From the NCBI GenBank assembly GCA_023229765.1, contig JALNYO010000053.1, positions 1 to 20,393 on the forward strand: a stretch of DNA of 20,393 bases. Direction: 5' to 3'. How positions within the stretch are numbered: position 1 is the stretch's first letter; each line of letters starts with the position of its first letter. This DNA is from Syntrophales bacterium (GTDB taxonomy: Bacteria > Desulfobacterota > Syntrophia > Syntrophales > UBA5619). The notes under the pieces are model-generated. The model was not told the origin of the DNA and did not search any database. It worked only from the letters and a program-made list of their open reading frames with translations. Of this stretch, positions 6,760-13,818 are shown piece by piece. The position numbers were made by a program, and so were the translations under genes.

Positions 6760-7716
6760 ATGAAAAAAATATTGGCGGTCAGCCTTGGCATCATTGCTCT
6801 ATTTGTTTTCTTGCTTGTTGGGGCTTATTTTATACTGCCGGAAACGCTGTTTAATCTGGCAGTTAAGGCTGAAAGACAGTCTGCCGGCTTGGCCAAGAAA
6901 GAAATTCAGGTTGATGATCACAAGATTGTGTATCTGGAAGGTGGAAAAGGGCGAACGATATTGCTGCTTCATGGTTTTGCCGCTAATAAGAATAACTGGA
7001 TAAGGTTCGCAAAATACCTGACAAATGACTACCACGTTGTGATTCCCGATATTCCGGGCTTTGGTGAAAGCTCTCAGATTCAAAGTGAAAATTATGCTGC
7101 TGAAAACCAACTGAAACGGATCGACCGTTTTACGGAAGTACTAAAACTCGAAAAATTTCATCTGGCAGGAAATTCCATGGGAGGGATGCTTGCCGGAATG
7201 TATGGCGCAGGATATCCTCAAAAGGTTTTAACGTTGGCATTGTTGGCTCCTGGAGGTATTGGCTCGCCCAACCCAAGCGAGGTAGCGATCCTTTTACAAA
7301 AAAGCACAAACCCTTTACTGACCGGCAGTACAGAAGATTATGATAAATTGCTGAACCTTTGCTTTGTAAAACCGCCATTCATCCCTGCCCAGTTTAAAAA
7401 AGTTCTGGCTTCTGATGCAGTCGCACACAGGAATTTTAATAAAAAGATATGGGACGATATGGTAGGGAACATTACAAAAGAGGCGCTATCTGCAAGAGAA
7501 AACTTGCTGAAACCATATTTGCCTCAAATTCAGGCGCCGGTTTTAATTATCTGGGGTGATAGCGACAAGATTTTGGATGTGGGCGGTGTATCAATTATGG
7601 AGAAGAATCTGAAGAATTATAAAACCGTCATCATGAAAAATACGGGGCATACACCAATGCTTGAAAAGCCGCGGGAAACAGCATCATACTATTTGAGCTA
7701 CCTGAAGGGATATTGA
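6760..7716 (+). CDS. alpha/beta hydrolase (lipase/esterase-like), membrane-anchored
   Basis: A 318-aa serine hydrolase. An uncleaved or signal-type hydrophobic helix at residues 4-26 is followed by the alpha/beta hydrolase core: oxyanion HGF (71-73), DIPGFGESS (97-105), nucleophile elbow GNSMGG with S139, acid D269 in WGDSDKI and H297 in NTGHTPMLEKP, so the triad is complete. It resembles triacylglycerol lipase/esterases of the Psychrobacter/Moraxella lipase 3 type and meta-cleavage hydrolases; the N-terminal anchor favours a lipase/esterase facing the periplasm. A gaggaga-type site lies before ATG 6760. Substrate unknown. Confidence 0.85.
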   Translation: MKKILAVSLGIIALFVFLLVGAYFILPETLFNLAVKAERQSAGLAKKEIQVDDHKIVYLEGGKGRTILLLHGFAANKNNWIRFAKYLTNDYHVVIPDIPGFGESSQIQSENYAAENQLKRIDRFTEVLKLEKFHLAGNSMGGMLAGMYGAGYPQKVLTLALLAPGGIGSPNPSEVAILLQKSTNPLLTGSTEDYDKLLNLCFVKPPFIPAQFKKVLASDAVAHRNFNKKIWDDMVGNITKEALSARENLLKPYLPQIQAPVLIIWGDSDKILDVGGVSIMEKNLKNYKTVIMKNTGHTPMLEKPRETASYYLSYLKGY

Positions 7717-7799
7717 ATGATTTTCAAGGCCATTGAATTTGTCGCAAGAGCCCATTTTGGGCAGTTGCATACATGAGCACTGAAGGAGGAATATCAGAT

Positions 7800-8363
7800 A
7801 TGGATTTTGAGACAATATTAAAAAACAGGCGTTCCATCCGGGATTTCCAGAATAAGGATGTACCTTTACCAATCTTAAAGGAAATCATTCAGGATACGTG
7901 CCTTGCCCCGACATCCGGTAACGGCCAACCGTGTCGATTTATCATCGTCCAGAACAGCGATTATATCAAAAAACTTTCTGATGACAGTAAGAAAAGTCTG
8001 CTTGATGATCTTGCCAGAAATCCAAATTTACCTTTGAAGCAATATGAGGCTGCGCTTCGCGATGAGCGGTTCAATGTTTTTTATAATGCGCCTTGCCTGG
8101 TCTTGTTTGTCGGTTCCAAGGATGCTCATTCTCTCGATGTGGACTGCGGTTTGACTGCGGCATATTTTATGTTCTCCGCAACATCAAAAGGATTGGGAAC
8201 ATGCTGGATCGGGCTAGGAGCTCATATCCGGGATAAAGGAATCATGGATGAGATCGGAGTGCCATCAGATTGCCGAATCGTTGCACCCATCGTCGTAGGT
8301 TATCCAACAAGCATTCCACCTGCATCCGAGAGGCATTCTCCGAATATTATCAAGATCATTTAA
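7800..8363 (+). CDS. nitroreductase-family FMN flavoprotein
   Basis: A 187-aa protein of the NAD(P)H:FMN nitroreductase fold. The N-terminal RRSIRDF (FMN phosphate-binding Arg cluster), APTSGNGQPCRFIIV (helix and strand near FMN) and GLTAAYFMFSATSKGLGTCWIG (core helix to GLGxCWIG) are diagnostic. The C-terminal IVVGYP is the last conserved strand. It probably acts as a homodimer reducing quinones, nitro or ene compounds. The start at 7800 is chosen because GAAGGAGGA lies about 10 nt upstream; the ATG at 7773 lacks a ribosome site. IS66 remains begin 14 nt after the stop, so this marks the edge of the mobile segment. Confidence 0.88.
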   Translation: MDFETILKNRRSIRDFQNKDVPLPILKEIIQDTCLAPTSGNGQPCRFIIVQNSDYIKKLSDDSKKSLLDDLARNPNLPLKQYEAALRDERFNVFYNAPCLVLFVGSKDAHSLDVDCGLTAAYFMFSATSKGLGTCWIGLGAHIRDKGIMDEIGVPSDCRIVAPIVVGYPTSIPPASERHSPNIIKII

Positions 8364-8376
8364 AAGGACAACCAAT

Positions 8377-8400
8377 GTAACCGTTCGACGAACCCATCTT
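8377..8400 (+). repeat. left terminal inverted repeat of the IS66 derivative
   Basis: Starts gtaaccgttcgacgaaccc. It pairs with the right repeat at 8752-8775 with three mismatches. Confidence 0.7.
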
Positions 8401-8414
8401 TTCTGCCGTTCTGA

Positions 8415-8609
8415 TTTAGGTTATGCCTCCCGATAGTGATAATAGTCAAATCCTGCAAAGACCTCGATGTCAACCCGTGGGAGTATTTTGATGCCATGCT
8501 GCGGAGGATTATGAGCCATCCGGTCAGTCGTCTGCGGGAGTTGCTCCCCGATCTCTGGAAACCGCTTCCCAAGGATAAGCGCGGCCTGCTGCTTACGGAA
8601 AATGCCTAA
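8415..8609 (+). pseudogene. IS66 transposase (TnpC) C-terminal remnant
   Basis: An open frame ends at TAA 8607-8609 and reads CKDLDVNPWEYFDAMLRRI, then HPVSRLRELLPDLWKPL. This is the C-terminal signature of IS66-family DDE transposases (the 'VNPWEYL..VLRRL..HP..R..ELLP..WK' tail). The catalytic core is absent; only about 60 residues of a roughly 500-residue protein remain, without a start codon. Confidence 0.8.
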
Positions 8610-8751
8610 GCTGCGCAGATAGTTTTCCTCGCCTCACTGCACCTTGCTTTTTAAAACCATTTACCCTATACAGACTGTCAAAAATCATGCCGTCCTTGGA
8701 GTTGTATACATTGCTGGCGGCTGTCTTCTACCGCAACTGCAAGTACTTCGC

Positions 8752-8775
8752 AAGACGGGTTCGCCGGACGGTTAC
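8752..8775 (-). repeat. right terminal inverted repeat of the IS66 derivative
   Basis: Ends in gccggacggttac on the + strand. It is the reverse complement of the left repeat with three mismatches. Confidence 0.7.
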
Positions 8776-8946
8776 ATTGAGAACGTTCCAAGTGTTCTGG
8801 CCATTGGCAAAAATATCTCAATTACTGACAATAATAGAGAGTGAATTTTGAGCGGATCAATTTTATGTGTCCTTCCGGCAAGCCTGCGTGAAAAATTTTA
8901 ATTATGCGGATATGATTGGTTATCAACTCAATCAGGAGGATAACCA

Positions 8947-9357
8947 ATGGAAGAGCAGTTCACACAGGCAGCAAGCATTGAAGAAATTCAGCAGCGATTT
9001 GAGGGATGGCGTTTGCAGAGGAAACGAGGGACCCCCATCCCCGTCGCTCTATGGGAAGACGCGCTTAGCCTTTGCGCCAGCCATTCCCCTTCCAAAGTAT
9101 CCAGCGCCTTGCGCCTGGATTATAATGTTCTGAAGAAACGCCTTCAGTCTGCATTTCCCGATCGTTTTTCACACAGCGCCGCTTCATATGTACAATCCAT
9201 GCCGCCATCCGATTTTATTGCCGTGGATTTGAGTGCAACCCTGCCGGAGTTCATCATGGATATGGCACGGGCCGGGGAGAGGATGCGGCTCCATATTAAA
9301 GGGACGTCGGATTTTCATCCCTTGGAGCTGATGAAGAGCTTCTGGGGGCGGGGATGA
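8947..9357 (+). CDS. IS66-family TnpA-like accessory protein
   Basis: A 136-aa protein starting MEEQFTQAASIEEIQQRF. The body (RRFEGWRLQRKRGTPIPVAL-like helix, then LWEDALSLCASHSPSKVSSA and LRLDYNVLKKRL) is the helix-turn-helix DNA-binding part of IS66 TnpA. The C-terminal strand pair, ending HIKGTSDFHPLELMKSFW, is typical of these proteins in Desulfobacterota IS66 elements. ATG 8947 has AGGAGG 8 nt upstream. Its stop overlaps the start of tnpB (ATGA at 9354). TnpA is needed together with TnpB and TnpC for transposition; here its partners are broken. Confidence 0.8.
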   Translation: MEEQFTQAASIEEIQQRFEGWRLQRKRGTPIPVALWEDALSLCASHSPSKVSSALRLDYNVLKKRLQSAFPDRFSHSAASYVQSMPPSDFIAVDLSATLPEFIMDMARAGERMRLHIKGTSDFHPLELMKSFWGRG

Positions 9358-9536
9358 TTCAGCTTACGCCGCAAATGCGGATACTTCTGTCGGTCAAGGC
9401 GGTGGATTTCCGCAAGGGGATAGACGGATTGGCCGGGATATGCCGGCAAGTTATGGGGGCAGACCCTTTTTCGGGCGGAGTTTTTGTGTTTCGGAATCGC
9501 AGGGCAACGGCTGTAAAAGTCCTCATGTATGACTAA
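9354..9536 (+). pseudogene. truncated IS66 TnpB (Orf2)
   Basis: A 60-aa frame, MIQLTPQMRILLSVKAVDFR, then KGIDGLAGICRQVMGADPFS and VFVFRNRRATAVKVLMYD. This is the first half of the IS66 Orf2/TnpB family (usual length about 115). After MYD the normal continuation (DGQGFWL-type) is replaced by TAATGTTGAGTAG, so the gene is cut by a junction at about 9535. Confidence 0.85.
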
Positions 9537-9548
9537 TGTTGAGTAGTT

Positions 9549-9617
9549 ATTAATGTGGAGTTGCCTGCGTAACCGCTTGTTGCAAATGTTTTATTTGACG
9601 GACAACTCCACATTAAT
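9549..9617. repeat. 15-bp perfect inverted repeat at element end
   Basis: attaatgtggagttg (9549-9563) and caactccacattaat (9603-9617) are exact reverse complements separated by 39 nt. The pair sits between the tnpB break and the stop of the minus-strand recombinase fragment. This is the position expected for the terminal recombination or structural site of the element carrying that recombinase. Confidence 0.8.
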
Positions 9618-9624
9618 TTTGACT

Positions 9625-9975
9625 TCAAAGGGCTTCCAACCATTCAAGAATGGCATGGTCATGACGCCATGGCGTTGTGCGAGTTCGGTCATCACTAACC
9701 GGTTTAATACTTGCGATGGCTTTACGTTTCATGTCCAGATCAATGGTGGCATATCGGTTCGTTGTATTGAGATTCGAATGTCCCAACCATTGACTTATCG
9801 TCGGGATATCTAACCCAGACTTCAAGAGGGCGATTGCAGTGCTATGGCGTATGCTATGAGGGTGGAGTCGCTTGGAATGAAGACTGGGGATATGGACTTG
9901 GGCGTGTTCCAAGGACTTCTTCAGGTTTGTATTTTCCGGGGCCTTACGACAGAAGAGGCAACCTGACAACAACAC
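9625..9975 (-). pseudogene. C-terminal fragment of a tyrosine recombinase (RIT/XerC-like)
   Basis: A 116-aa frame carrying the C-terminal half of a catalytic domain: KRLHPHSIRHSTAIALLKSG with H40 and R43, WLGHSNLNTTNRYA with H66 and the nucleophile Y75, then DLDMKRKAIASIKPV. The sequence type recalls the third recombinase of RIT (recombinase-in-trio) elements. The core-binding domain, the first catalytic Arg and the Lys hairpin are absent. The frame upstream is closed by a stop within about 20 codons of the GTG at 9975, so this is a 5'-truncated remnant and cannot be active alone. Confidence 0.8.
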
Positions 9976-10007
9976 CCTTCGGTAGGGAGCCTGTCATGTA
10001 GAAAAAG

Positions 10008-10475
10008 TTACGTCTTGAATGAGCGACTTACAGGAACTTTCCCCTTTCCGGTCAGGACGGCAAAACCATCCAACAACCGATTCAGCCAATCGACGCCCAG
10101 GCGCACTGTTACCTGGCGCATCAACGACCGCAGCCAATGTCTCTGGCGGTTAACCGCCAAACCCTTGAACCATGACCCTCCCTCCAATTTCGACGTCAAA
10201 CTGAATTTAATCTTCTCCACAGTCACGGAAAACCTCGGAAAATACCCGGATGGCTTCATCCTCATAACGCAGCCGCAGACAGGACAACGGTAACGCTTCA
10301 AATACACACCCGTCTTCAAGCTCCCCAAAAACGCCCATACAAAACCATGCCCCCATATCTTACCCCCCAAACACCGCGGGCAGCGCTCCGGTCTTGGCCA
10401 ATCATAGCCCCGACCCTGGTCTTTTGCATTTATCTGCTTGACGTCACAGGCAACTTCTACTATCATTTCTTCCAC
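10008..10475 (-). CDS. zinc-ribbon protein, DUF6431-like, mobile-element associated
   Basis: A 155-aa basic protein. A zinc ribbon is formed by CPRC (32-35) and CPVC (64-67) with the intervening IWGHGFVWAFLGSL; this CPRC...WGHG...YRCPxC layout resembles DUF6431 proteins found beside transposases and recombinases. The C-terminal half is helical and Arg/Trp rich (NRQRHWLRSLMRQVTVRLGV), which suggests DNA binding. The start is unclear: GTG 10475 or ATG 10466 (preceded by GGAAGAA). It lies 32 nt upstream of the recombinase fragment on the same strand, so the two probably came in on one element. Family name held with moderate confidence. Confidence 0.6.
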   Translation of the reverse strand: MEEMIVEVACDVKQINAKDQGRGYDWPRPERCPRCLGGKIWGHGFVWAFLGSLKTGVYLKRYRCPVCGCVMRMKPSGYFPRFSVTVEKIKFSLTSKLEGGSWFKGLAVNRQRHWLRSLMRQVTVRLGVDWLNRLLDGFAVLTGKGKVPVSRSFKT

Positions 10476-10481
10476 TTTGTG

Positions 10482-10501
10482 GGTGAACTGCGAAGTTCAC
10501 C
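10482..10501. repeat. 8-bp inverted repeat just upstream of the DUF6431-like gene
   Basis: ggtgaact-gcga-agttcacc is a perfect hairpin with a 4-nt loop, 7 nt upstream of the GTG at 10475. It may be an operator or a translational hairpin of the element. Confidence 0.55.
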
Positions 10502-10508
10502 GTGATTC

Positions 10509-10543
10509 AAGGGCGGTGGGACTGCCAAGTACACACCGCCCTT
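10509..10543. repeat. 10-bp inverted repeat with 15-nt loop
   Basis: aagggcggtg (10509-10518) pairs perfectly with caccgccctt (10534-10543). With the neighbouring hairpins at 10482 and 10557 it forms a cluster of three hairpins in 100 bp, possibly an element end. Confidence 0.6.
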
Positions 10544-10546
10544 ACT

Positions 10547-10576
10547 AAAACAAAAAGGCCTCTCTTCCGAGAGGCC
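10547..10576 (-). terminator. intrinsic terminator, minus strand
   Basis: An 8-bp GC-rich stem, ggcctctc/gagaggcc with loop ttcc. On the minus strand it is followed by TTTTTGTTTT, a textbook rho-independent terminator. It would insulate the DUF6431-like gene from transcription entering from the tRNA side. Confidence 0.75.
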
Positions 10577-10883
10577 CACCTATTCCGATGATCCGCTGCT
10601 TCTTGTCAATCTATTCTGAAAATATCACCCTTCTTTTACCTCGGATAATTTAAAAATCAACAAGCAGGTAAAAATGATGTTGCTGATCAACCAGGCGCTC
10701 ATGGACGCCCTGCAGAAAAATCAGGAGCAGGCACAGTTTTCTCGTTGGTAATAAGCGTCCGGATCAATCAAAAAGGGATCGAGTTTTGTTGGTGCAGAAG
10801 ATGGCAAAAGGAAAAAATATTCCCTCAGGTTCCCTGGAAAGCCCGAAAAAGGTGGGATAGGAGTGGGGCAAAATGGCTTTACA
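10577..10883. other. intergenic stretch without a recognisable gene
   Basis: About 300 bases between two minus-strand terminators. Only very short frames exist, for example 25 codons at 10674-10751 (MMLLINQALMDALQKNQEQA...) with a weak agcaggta ribosome site, and 19 codons starting near 10801. I see no family signature, RNA motif or clear element end and treat it as non-coding or debris. Confidence 0.5.
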
Positions 10884-10922
10884 ACAAAACAAGGGGCTAA
10901 CCATTTCTGATTAACCCCTTGT
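10884..10922 (-). terminator. terminator downstream of tRNA-Arg
   Basis: A 12-bp stem (acaaggggctaa / ttaaccccttgt, one G-U pair) lies 7 nt beyond the tRNA 3' end. On the minus strand it is followed by a T-rich run (tttgttg). Confidence 0.75.
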
Positions 10923-10928
10923 TATTTA

Positions 10929-11005
10929 TGGTGCGCCCAGTAGGATTCGAACCTACGACATCCAGATTCGTAGTCTGGCGCTCTATCCAGCTGAGCCATG
11001 GGCGC
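10929..11005 (-). tRNA. tRNA-Arg (anticodon ACG), CCA encoded
   Basis: The minus strand folds into a 77-nt cloverleaf: acceptor GCGCCCA pairing with TGGGCGC, discriminator A and encoded CCA; D-arm with GCTC..GAGC; anticodon loop CTACGAA between CCAGA and TCTGG, giving ACG; T-arm GTAGG-TTCGAAT-CCTAC. ACG reads CGU/CGC/CGA after inosine modification. Own promoter upstream (TTGACA-16-TAGAAT) and own terminator downstream, so it is a monocistronic unit. Its 3' end faces the mobile half of the window. Confidence 0.97.
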
Positions 11006-11057
11006 GTTTTTGCGGCGGATCATCCATTGAAGCTTTTTAAACTCAAACTTCGGGGGG

Positions 11058-11085
11058 ATTCTACTCATTTTGCGGAATATGTCAA
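11058..11085 (-). promoter_or_regulatory. promoter of tRNA-Arg
   Basis: On the minus strand: TTGACA (11085-11080), a 16-nt spacer and TAGAAT (11063-11058), about 50 nt before the tRNA 5' end. Confidence 0.65.
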
Positions 11086-11088
11086 CAG

Positions 11089-11125
11089 TATTATCCGGAG
11101 TTATTATCCGGAGTATTATCCAGAG
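11089..11125 (+). repeat. three tandem copies of a 12-bp unit between divergent promoters
   Basis: tattatccggag at 11089-11100 and 11102-11113, and tattatccagag at 11114-11125 (one mismatch, one extra t between copies 1 and 2). The array sits between the -35 of the tRNA promoter and the -35 of the tetR promoter, so it could be a regulator-binding array or a slippage-born repeat. Confidence 0.85.
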
Positions 11126-11140
11126 CGTGCAAATTTACCA

Positions 11141-11169
11141 TTGACAACCCTCTTTTTTTTCGATATTCA
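11141..11169 (+). promoter_or_regulatory. sigma70-type promoter of the tetR gene / operon
   Basis: TTGACA (11141-11146), a 17-nt spacer and TATTCA (11164-11169), 38 nt before the TetR start codon. The -35 is a perfect match. Confidence 0.65.
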
Positions 11170-11206
11170 TCCATCAAACGATTGAATCATAGACTGGAAG
11201 CAGGCC

Positions 11207-11854
11207 ATGAACACACCTCTTGACAAGGCCCGCAAGGACCCCGAATCAATGAAGGCCCGGATCCTGACCGTTGCCCGACGGTTATTCGGGGAATACGGCT
11301 TTCACGGGACTACAACCAGAATGATCGCCCAGGAGGTGGGGATTGACATCTCTACCCTCCACTATCACTGGGGTGGGAAAAAAGACCTCTATGAGGCAGT
11401 GGTCCTCGATATCAACAAGGATCTGCGGCAGAAACTGCTGGAGGTAGAAGGCATTATCCACGGCAGACCTCTCTTTGAGAGACTCGATATTGCCATTGAT
11501 GTGATGACCGATTACCTTTTTACGCAGCCCTGCGTTTCCAATCTGATCCTTTTTCATTATTTCGCGAAAAAACGCTATGAGGAGAACCTCGATTTCAGCG
11601 TTCCCGAGTTCAGTGCCGATATCGCTTTTTCCATGGGGCTCTCCGCAGACCGGAGAAACGTTTCCCCGGAAACCATGCTGAAGGTGATCGCGGTCATGAA
11701 TTCGATCCATAATTTTATTTCGGGCGAAGATTTTTTCCGCCCGATGCTGAAGTTAAGCCGGGAAAGATACATCGCCATGGTCAAGGACACGTTGAAATTC
11801 ATCCACATTCCCGCCTTCACACAGCAAACAGTTCTCAACCCTGTCAAGATGTAA
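11207..11854 (+). CDS. TetR/AcrR-family transcriptional regulator
   Basis: A 215-aa repressor-type protein heading the catabolic operon. The N-terminal helix-turn-helix at about residues 18-64 (ILTVARRLFGEYGFHGTTTR, then MIAQEVGIDISTLHYHWGGK and KDLYEAV) is a standard TetR DNA-binding domain. The C-terminal helical domain (from about 80) is the variable ligand pocket. In similar operons these proteins bind an acyl-CoA or the free acid and release the promoter; that is inference here. It is transcribed in the same direction as the enzymes, 131 nt upstream of them. The triple 12-bp repeat upstream of its promoter is a candidate operator. The start codon is preceded by ggaagcagg. Confidence 0.9.
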   Translation: MNTPLDKARKDPESMKARILTVARRLFGEYGFHGTTTRMIAQEVGIDISTLHYHWGGKKDLYEAVVLDINKDLRQKLLEVEGIIHGRPLFERLDIAIDVMTDYLFTQPCVSNLILFHYFAKKRYEENLDFSVPEFSADIAFSMGLSADRRNVSPETMLKVIAVMNSIHNFISGEDFFRPMLKLSRERYIAMVKDTLKFIHIPAFTQQTVLNPVKM

Positions 11855-11985
11855 GAGTCGGTTGCCGATTTCTCATATAGCCCCCATGACTGGGGTAGGC
11901 ATAACGAAGGATGAAAAACGCAATGCCGGGTGGTGAAAAACTCAAAACCATTTCCCTGTAATTTATTACCAAAAGGAGGAACTTT

Positions 11986-13746
11986 ATGGCGCTGAATATG
12001 GATGCAATCGGAAAAAAGATCGGCCCGTATAAAAAGGATTACGACTGGAGAGACGTCATCCTCTATGCAATGGGAGTCGGCGCCGGTTTCGACGAGCTTG
12101 ACTATACCTATGAGAAGAATCTGAAGGTGATTCCCAGTTTCTCCATCTCGGCCATCTTTAATTTTCTCGGTGAAGTAGGCATCTCTTCCAACATGAATCT
12201 CGCCGGCCTGCTGCATGGCGAACAGGACCTTATTTTCCACAACCCGTTCCCCGTTTCGGGAACGCTCAGCACCGAGGGAAAAATCACCCATTACTATGAC
12301 AAGGGTCCCAAAGGCGCCCTTGTCGTCGCCGAGAGCGACACCTGGCACTCCAACGGCAAGAAACTGTTCACGAACATAATCACCCTTTTTGCCCGATTGG
12401 ATGGCGGGTTCGGCGGAGAGGCCGCCCCCAGGAGCGCTGTCGAATTCCCCGAACGCGCAGCCGATTTTACCGTTGAAGCCACCCCTTCGGTCAATCAGCC
12501 GCTCTTGTACCGACTCTCCGGGGATGTCTTTCCCCTGCACGCCGACCCGGAATTTGCCCGCAAAGTCGGTTTCGAAAAACCGATCATGCACGGTCTTTGC
12601 ACCCACGGCTTTGCCTGCCGCGCGTTAATGGGGGCATTGACGCCCGGCAGGCCTGAATTGGTGCGCCGTTTTGCCTGCCGCTTCTCCACGCCCCTTTATC
12701 CCGGCGATCCGCTCAAGACGCTGATCTGGAAGATGCAGGAGGGCAGGGCTCTCTGGCGGACAGTCAATGCCCGAACGGGAGAGACCGTGATCGACAACGG
12801 CATTTTTGAATACGGCGAGATTACCCGGGACGAGATCAGGTTCGATGACCGGGTGGCGGTAATTACCGGCGCCGGCGGCGGTCTGGGGCGTGTTTATGCC
12901 CTGGAGCTGGCAAGGCGCGGGGCAAAGGTGGTCGTCAATGATTTGGGCGGCGCGAAAGACGGTACCGGCGAGGGATCGACCACGCCCGCCCAGCAGGTGG
13001 TTGAGGAGATCACCCGCGAAGGCGGCATCGCCATTGCCAATTACGACAACGTCGCCACCCCCGAAGGCGGGGAAAATATCATCAAGGCCGCGGTTGAAGC
13101 CTTTGGCACGGTCGATATTCTGATCAACAACGCCGGAATCCTGCGGGACAGAACGCTCCTGAAAATGGAGCCTGAAACCTGGCAGGCGGTGCTCGATGTC
13201 CACCTGCACGGGGCGTACCATGTCACCCAGCCGGCTTTTGCCCTGATGAAGGAAAAGGGCTACGGCCGAATCATCATGACAACCTCCGCCGCGGGACTCT
13301 ACGGCAACTTCGGTCAGACAAACTACAGTGCCGCGAAGCTCGCCCTTGTCGGCTTCATGAACACGCTGAAGCTGGAAGGGGGAAGATACAACATCAAGGT
13401 GAACACCGTCGCCCCCATTGCCGCCTCGCGGCTGATGGCAGAGGTTATCCCGCCGGACATGCTCGAGAAGATGAAGCCAGATTTTGTCGCGCCGCTTGTC
13501 CTCTTTCTGGTCTCGGAGAAATGCCCTGTCTCCGGCCGAATCTACAACGCCGGCGTCGGCGTTTACAACCGCGCCGCCGTTATGACGGGGGCGGGGGCGG
13601 TAATCGGCGACGGGCGGAAAATCCCCTTGCCGGAAGAGATAGCCGCCTCCCTTGCGAAGATCAGCGACCTCAAAGGGGCAAGGGAATTTGAGCATTTGCA
13701 GGAATCAACCGGCGAGTTGCTGGCCAGTTTTGCCCCGCGGCAATAG
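11986..13746 (+). CDS. bifunctional hydratase-2 (MaoC) / MFE-2-type SDR fusion
   Basis: A 586-aa two-domain beta-oxidation enzyme. Residues 1-280 form a double hot-dog (hydratase 2) unit: the N-terminal half is the non-catalytic fold and the second carries YRLSGDVFPLHADPEFARKV (175-194) and IMHGLCTHG (200-208), with the expected catalytic D180 and H185. The motif normally reads GDxNPLH; here Asn is Phe (F182). Residues 285-550 form an SDR of the peroxisomal MFE-2/HSD17B4 type: TGAGGGLG (294-301), NNAG (381-384), S434, Y447 and K451. Predicted reactions: hydration of 2-enoyl-CoA to (R)-3-hydroxyacyl-CoA and NAD-dependent oxidation to 3-ketoacyl-CoA, in the cytoplasm. The domain order (hydratase-SDR) is reversed from eukaryotic MFE-2. 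AAAAGGAGG precedes ATG 11986. The SDR part is closely similar to that of the next gene. Confidence 0.9.
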   Translation: MALNMDAIGKKIGPYKKDYDWRDVILYAMGVGAGFDELDYTYEKNLKVIPSFSISAIFNFLGEVGISSNMNLAGLLHGEQDLIFHNPFPVSGTLSTEGKITHYYDKGPKGALVVAESDTWHSNGKKLFTNIITLFARLDGGFGGEAAPRSAVEFPERAADFTVEATPSVNQPLLYRLSGDVFPLHADPEFARKVGFEKPIMHGLCTHGFACRALMGALTPGRPELVRRFACRFSTPLYPGDPLKTLIWKMQEGRALWRTVNARTGETVIDNGIFEYGEITRDEIRFDDRVAVITGAGGGLGRVYALELARRGAKVVVNDLGGAKDGTGEGSTTPAQQVVEEITREGGIAIANYDNVATPEGGENIIKAAVEAFGTVDILINNAGILRDRTLLKMEPETWQAVLDVHLHGAYHVTQPAFALMKEKGYGRIIMTTSAAGLYGNFGQTNYSAAKLALVGFMNTLKLEGGRYNIKVNTVAPIAASRLMAEVIPPDMLEKMKPDFVAPLVLFLVSEKCPVSGRIYNAGVGVYNRAAVMTGAGAVIGDGRKIPLPEEIAASLAKISDLKGAREFEHLQESTGELLASFAPRQ

Positions 13747-13818
13747 CAGTTCTCGCTAAAGTGGTTTGGCGGGGCTTTAATCCCCGCGGCCGCAACAAAA
13801 CATTCAGGAGGAAAAAAC

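Larger units (their letters stand above)
8377..8775 (+). mobile_element. IS66-type internal-deletion derivative (MITE-like) with both terminal repeats
   Basis: The 24 bp at 8377-8400 (starting gtaaccgttcgacgaaccc) match the reverse complement of 8752-8775 (gtaaccgtccggcgaaccc...) at 21 of 24 positions. The segment begins GTAA, as IS66 ends do. Inside is only the 3' tail of a tnpC transposase (8415-8609). The 399-bp unit therefore looks like an IS66 element that lost tnpA, tnpB and most of tnpC but kept both ends. The flanking 8-mers (caaccaat / attgagaa) differ, so no target duplication is visible. Confidence 0.7.
8867..9536 (+). mobile_element. left part of a second IS66-type element, truncated in tnpB
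   Basis: A possible, weaker left end starts at 8867 (gtgtccttccggcaagcctg, about 14 of 21 positions like the other IS66 end). tnpA and tnpB' follow with an ATGA overlap. The element breaks off within tnpB at about 9535, where a different sequence with a 15-bp inverted repeat begins. No tnpC belonging to it is visible downstream. Confidence 0.6.

Noticed and set aside
10572..10610. Small RNA between a TTGACA on the minus strand near 10601 and the terminator at 10547
   Set aside because: The expected -10 is poor and the transcript would start at or inside the terminator stem.
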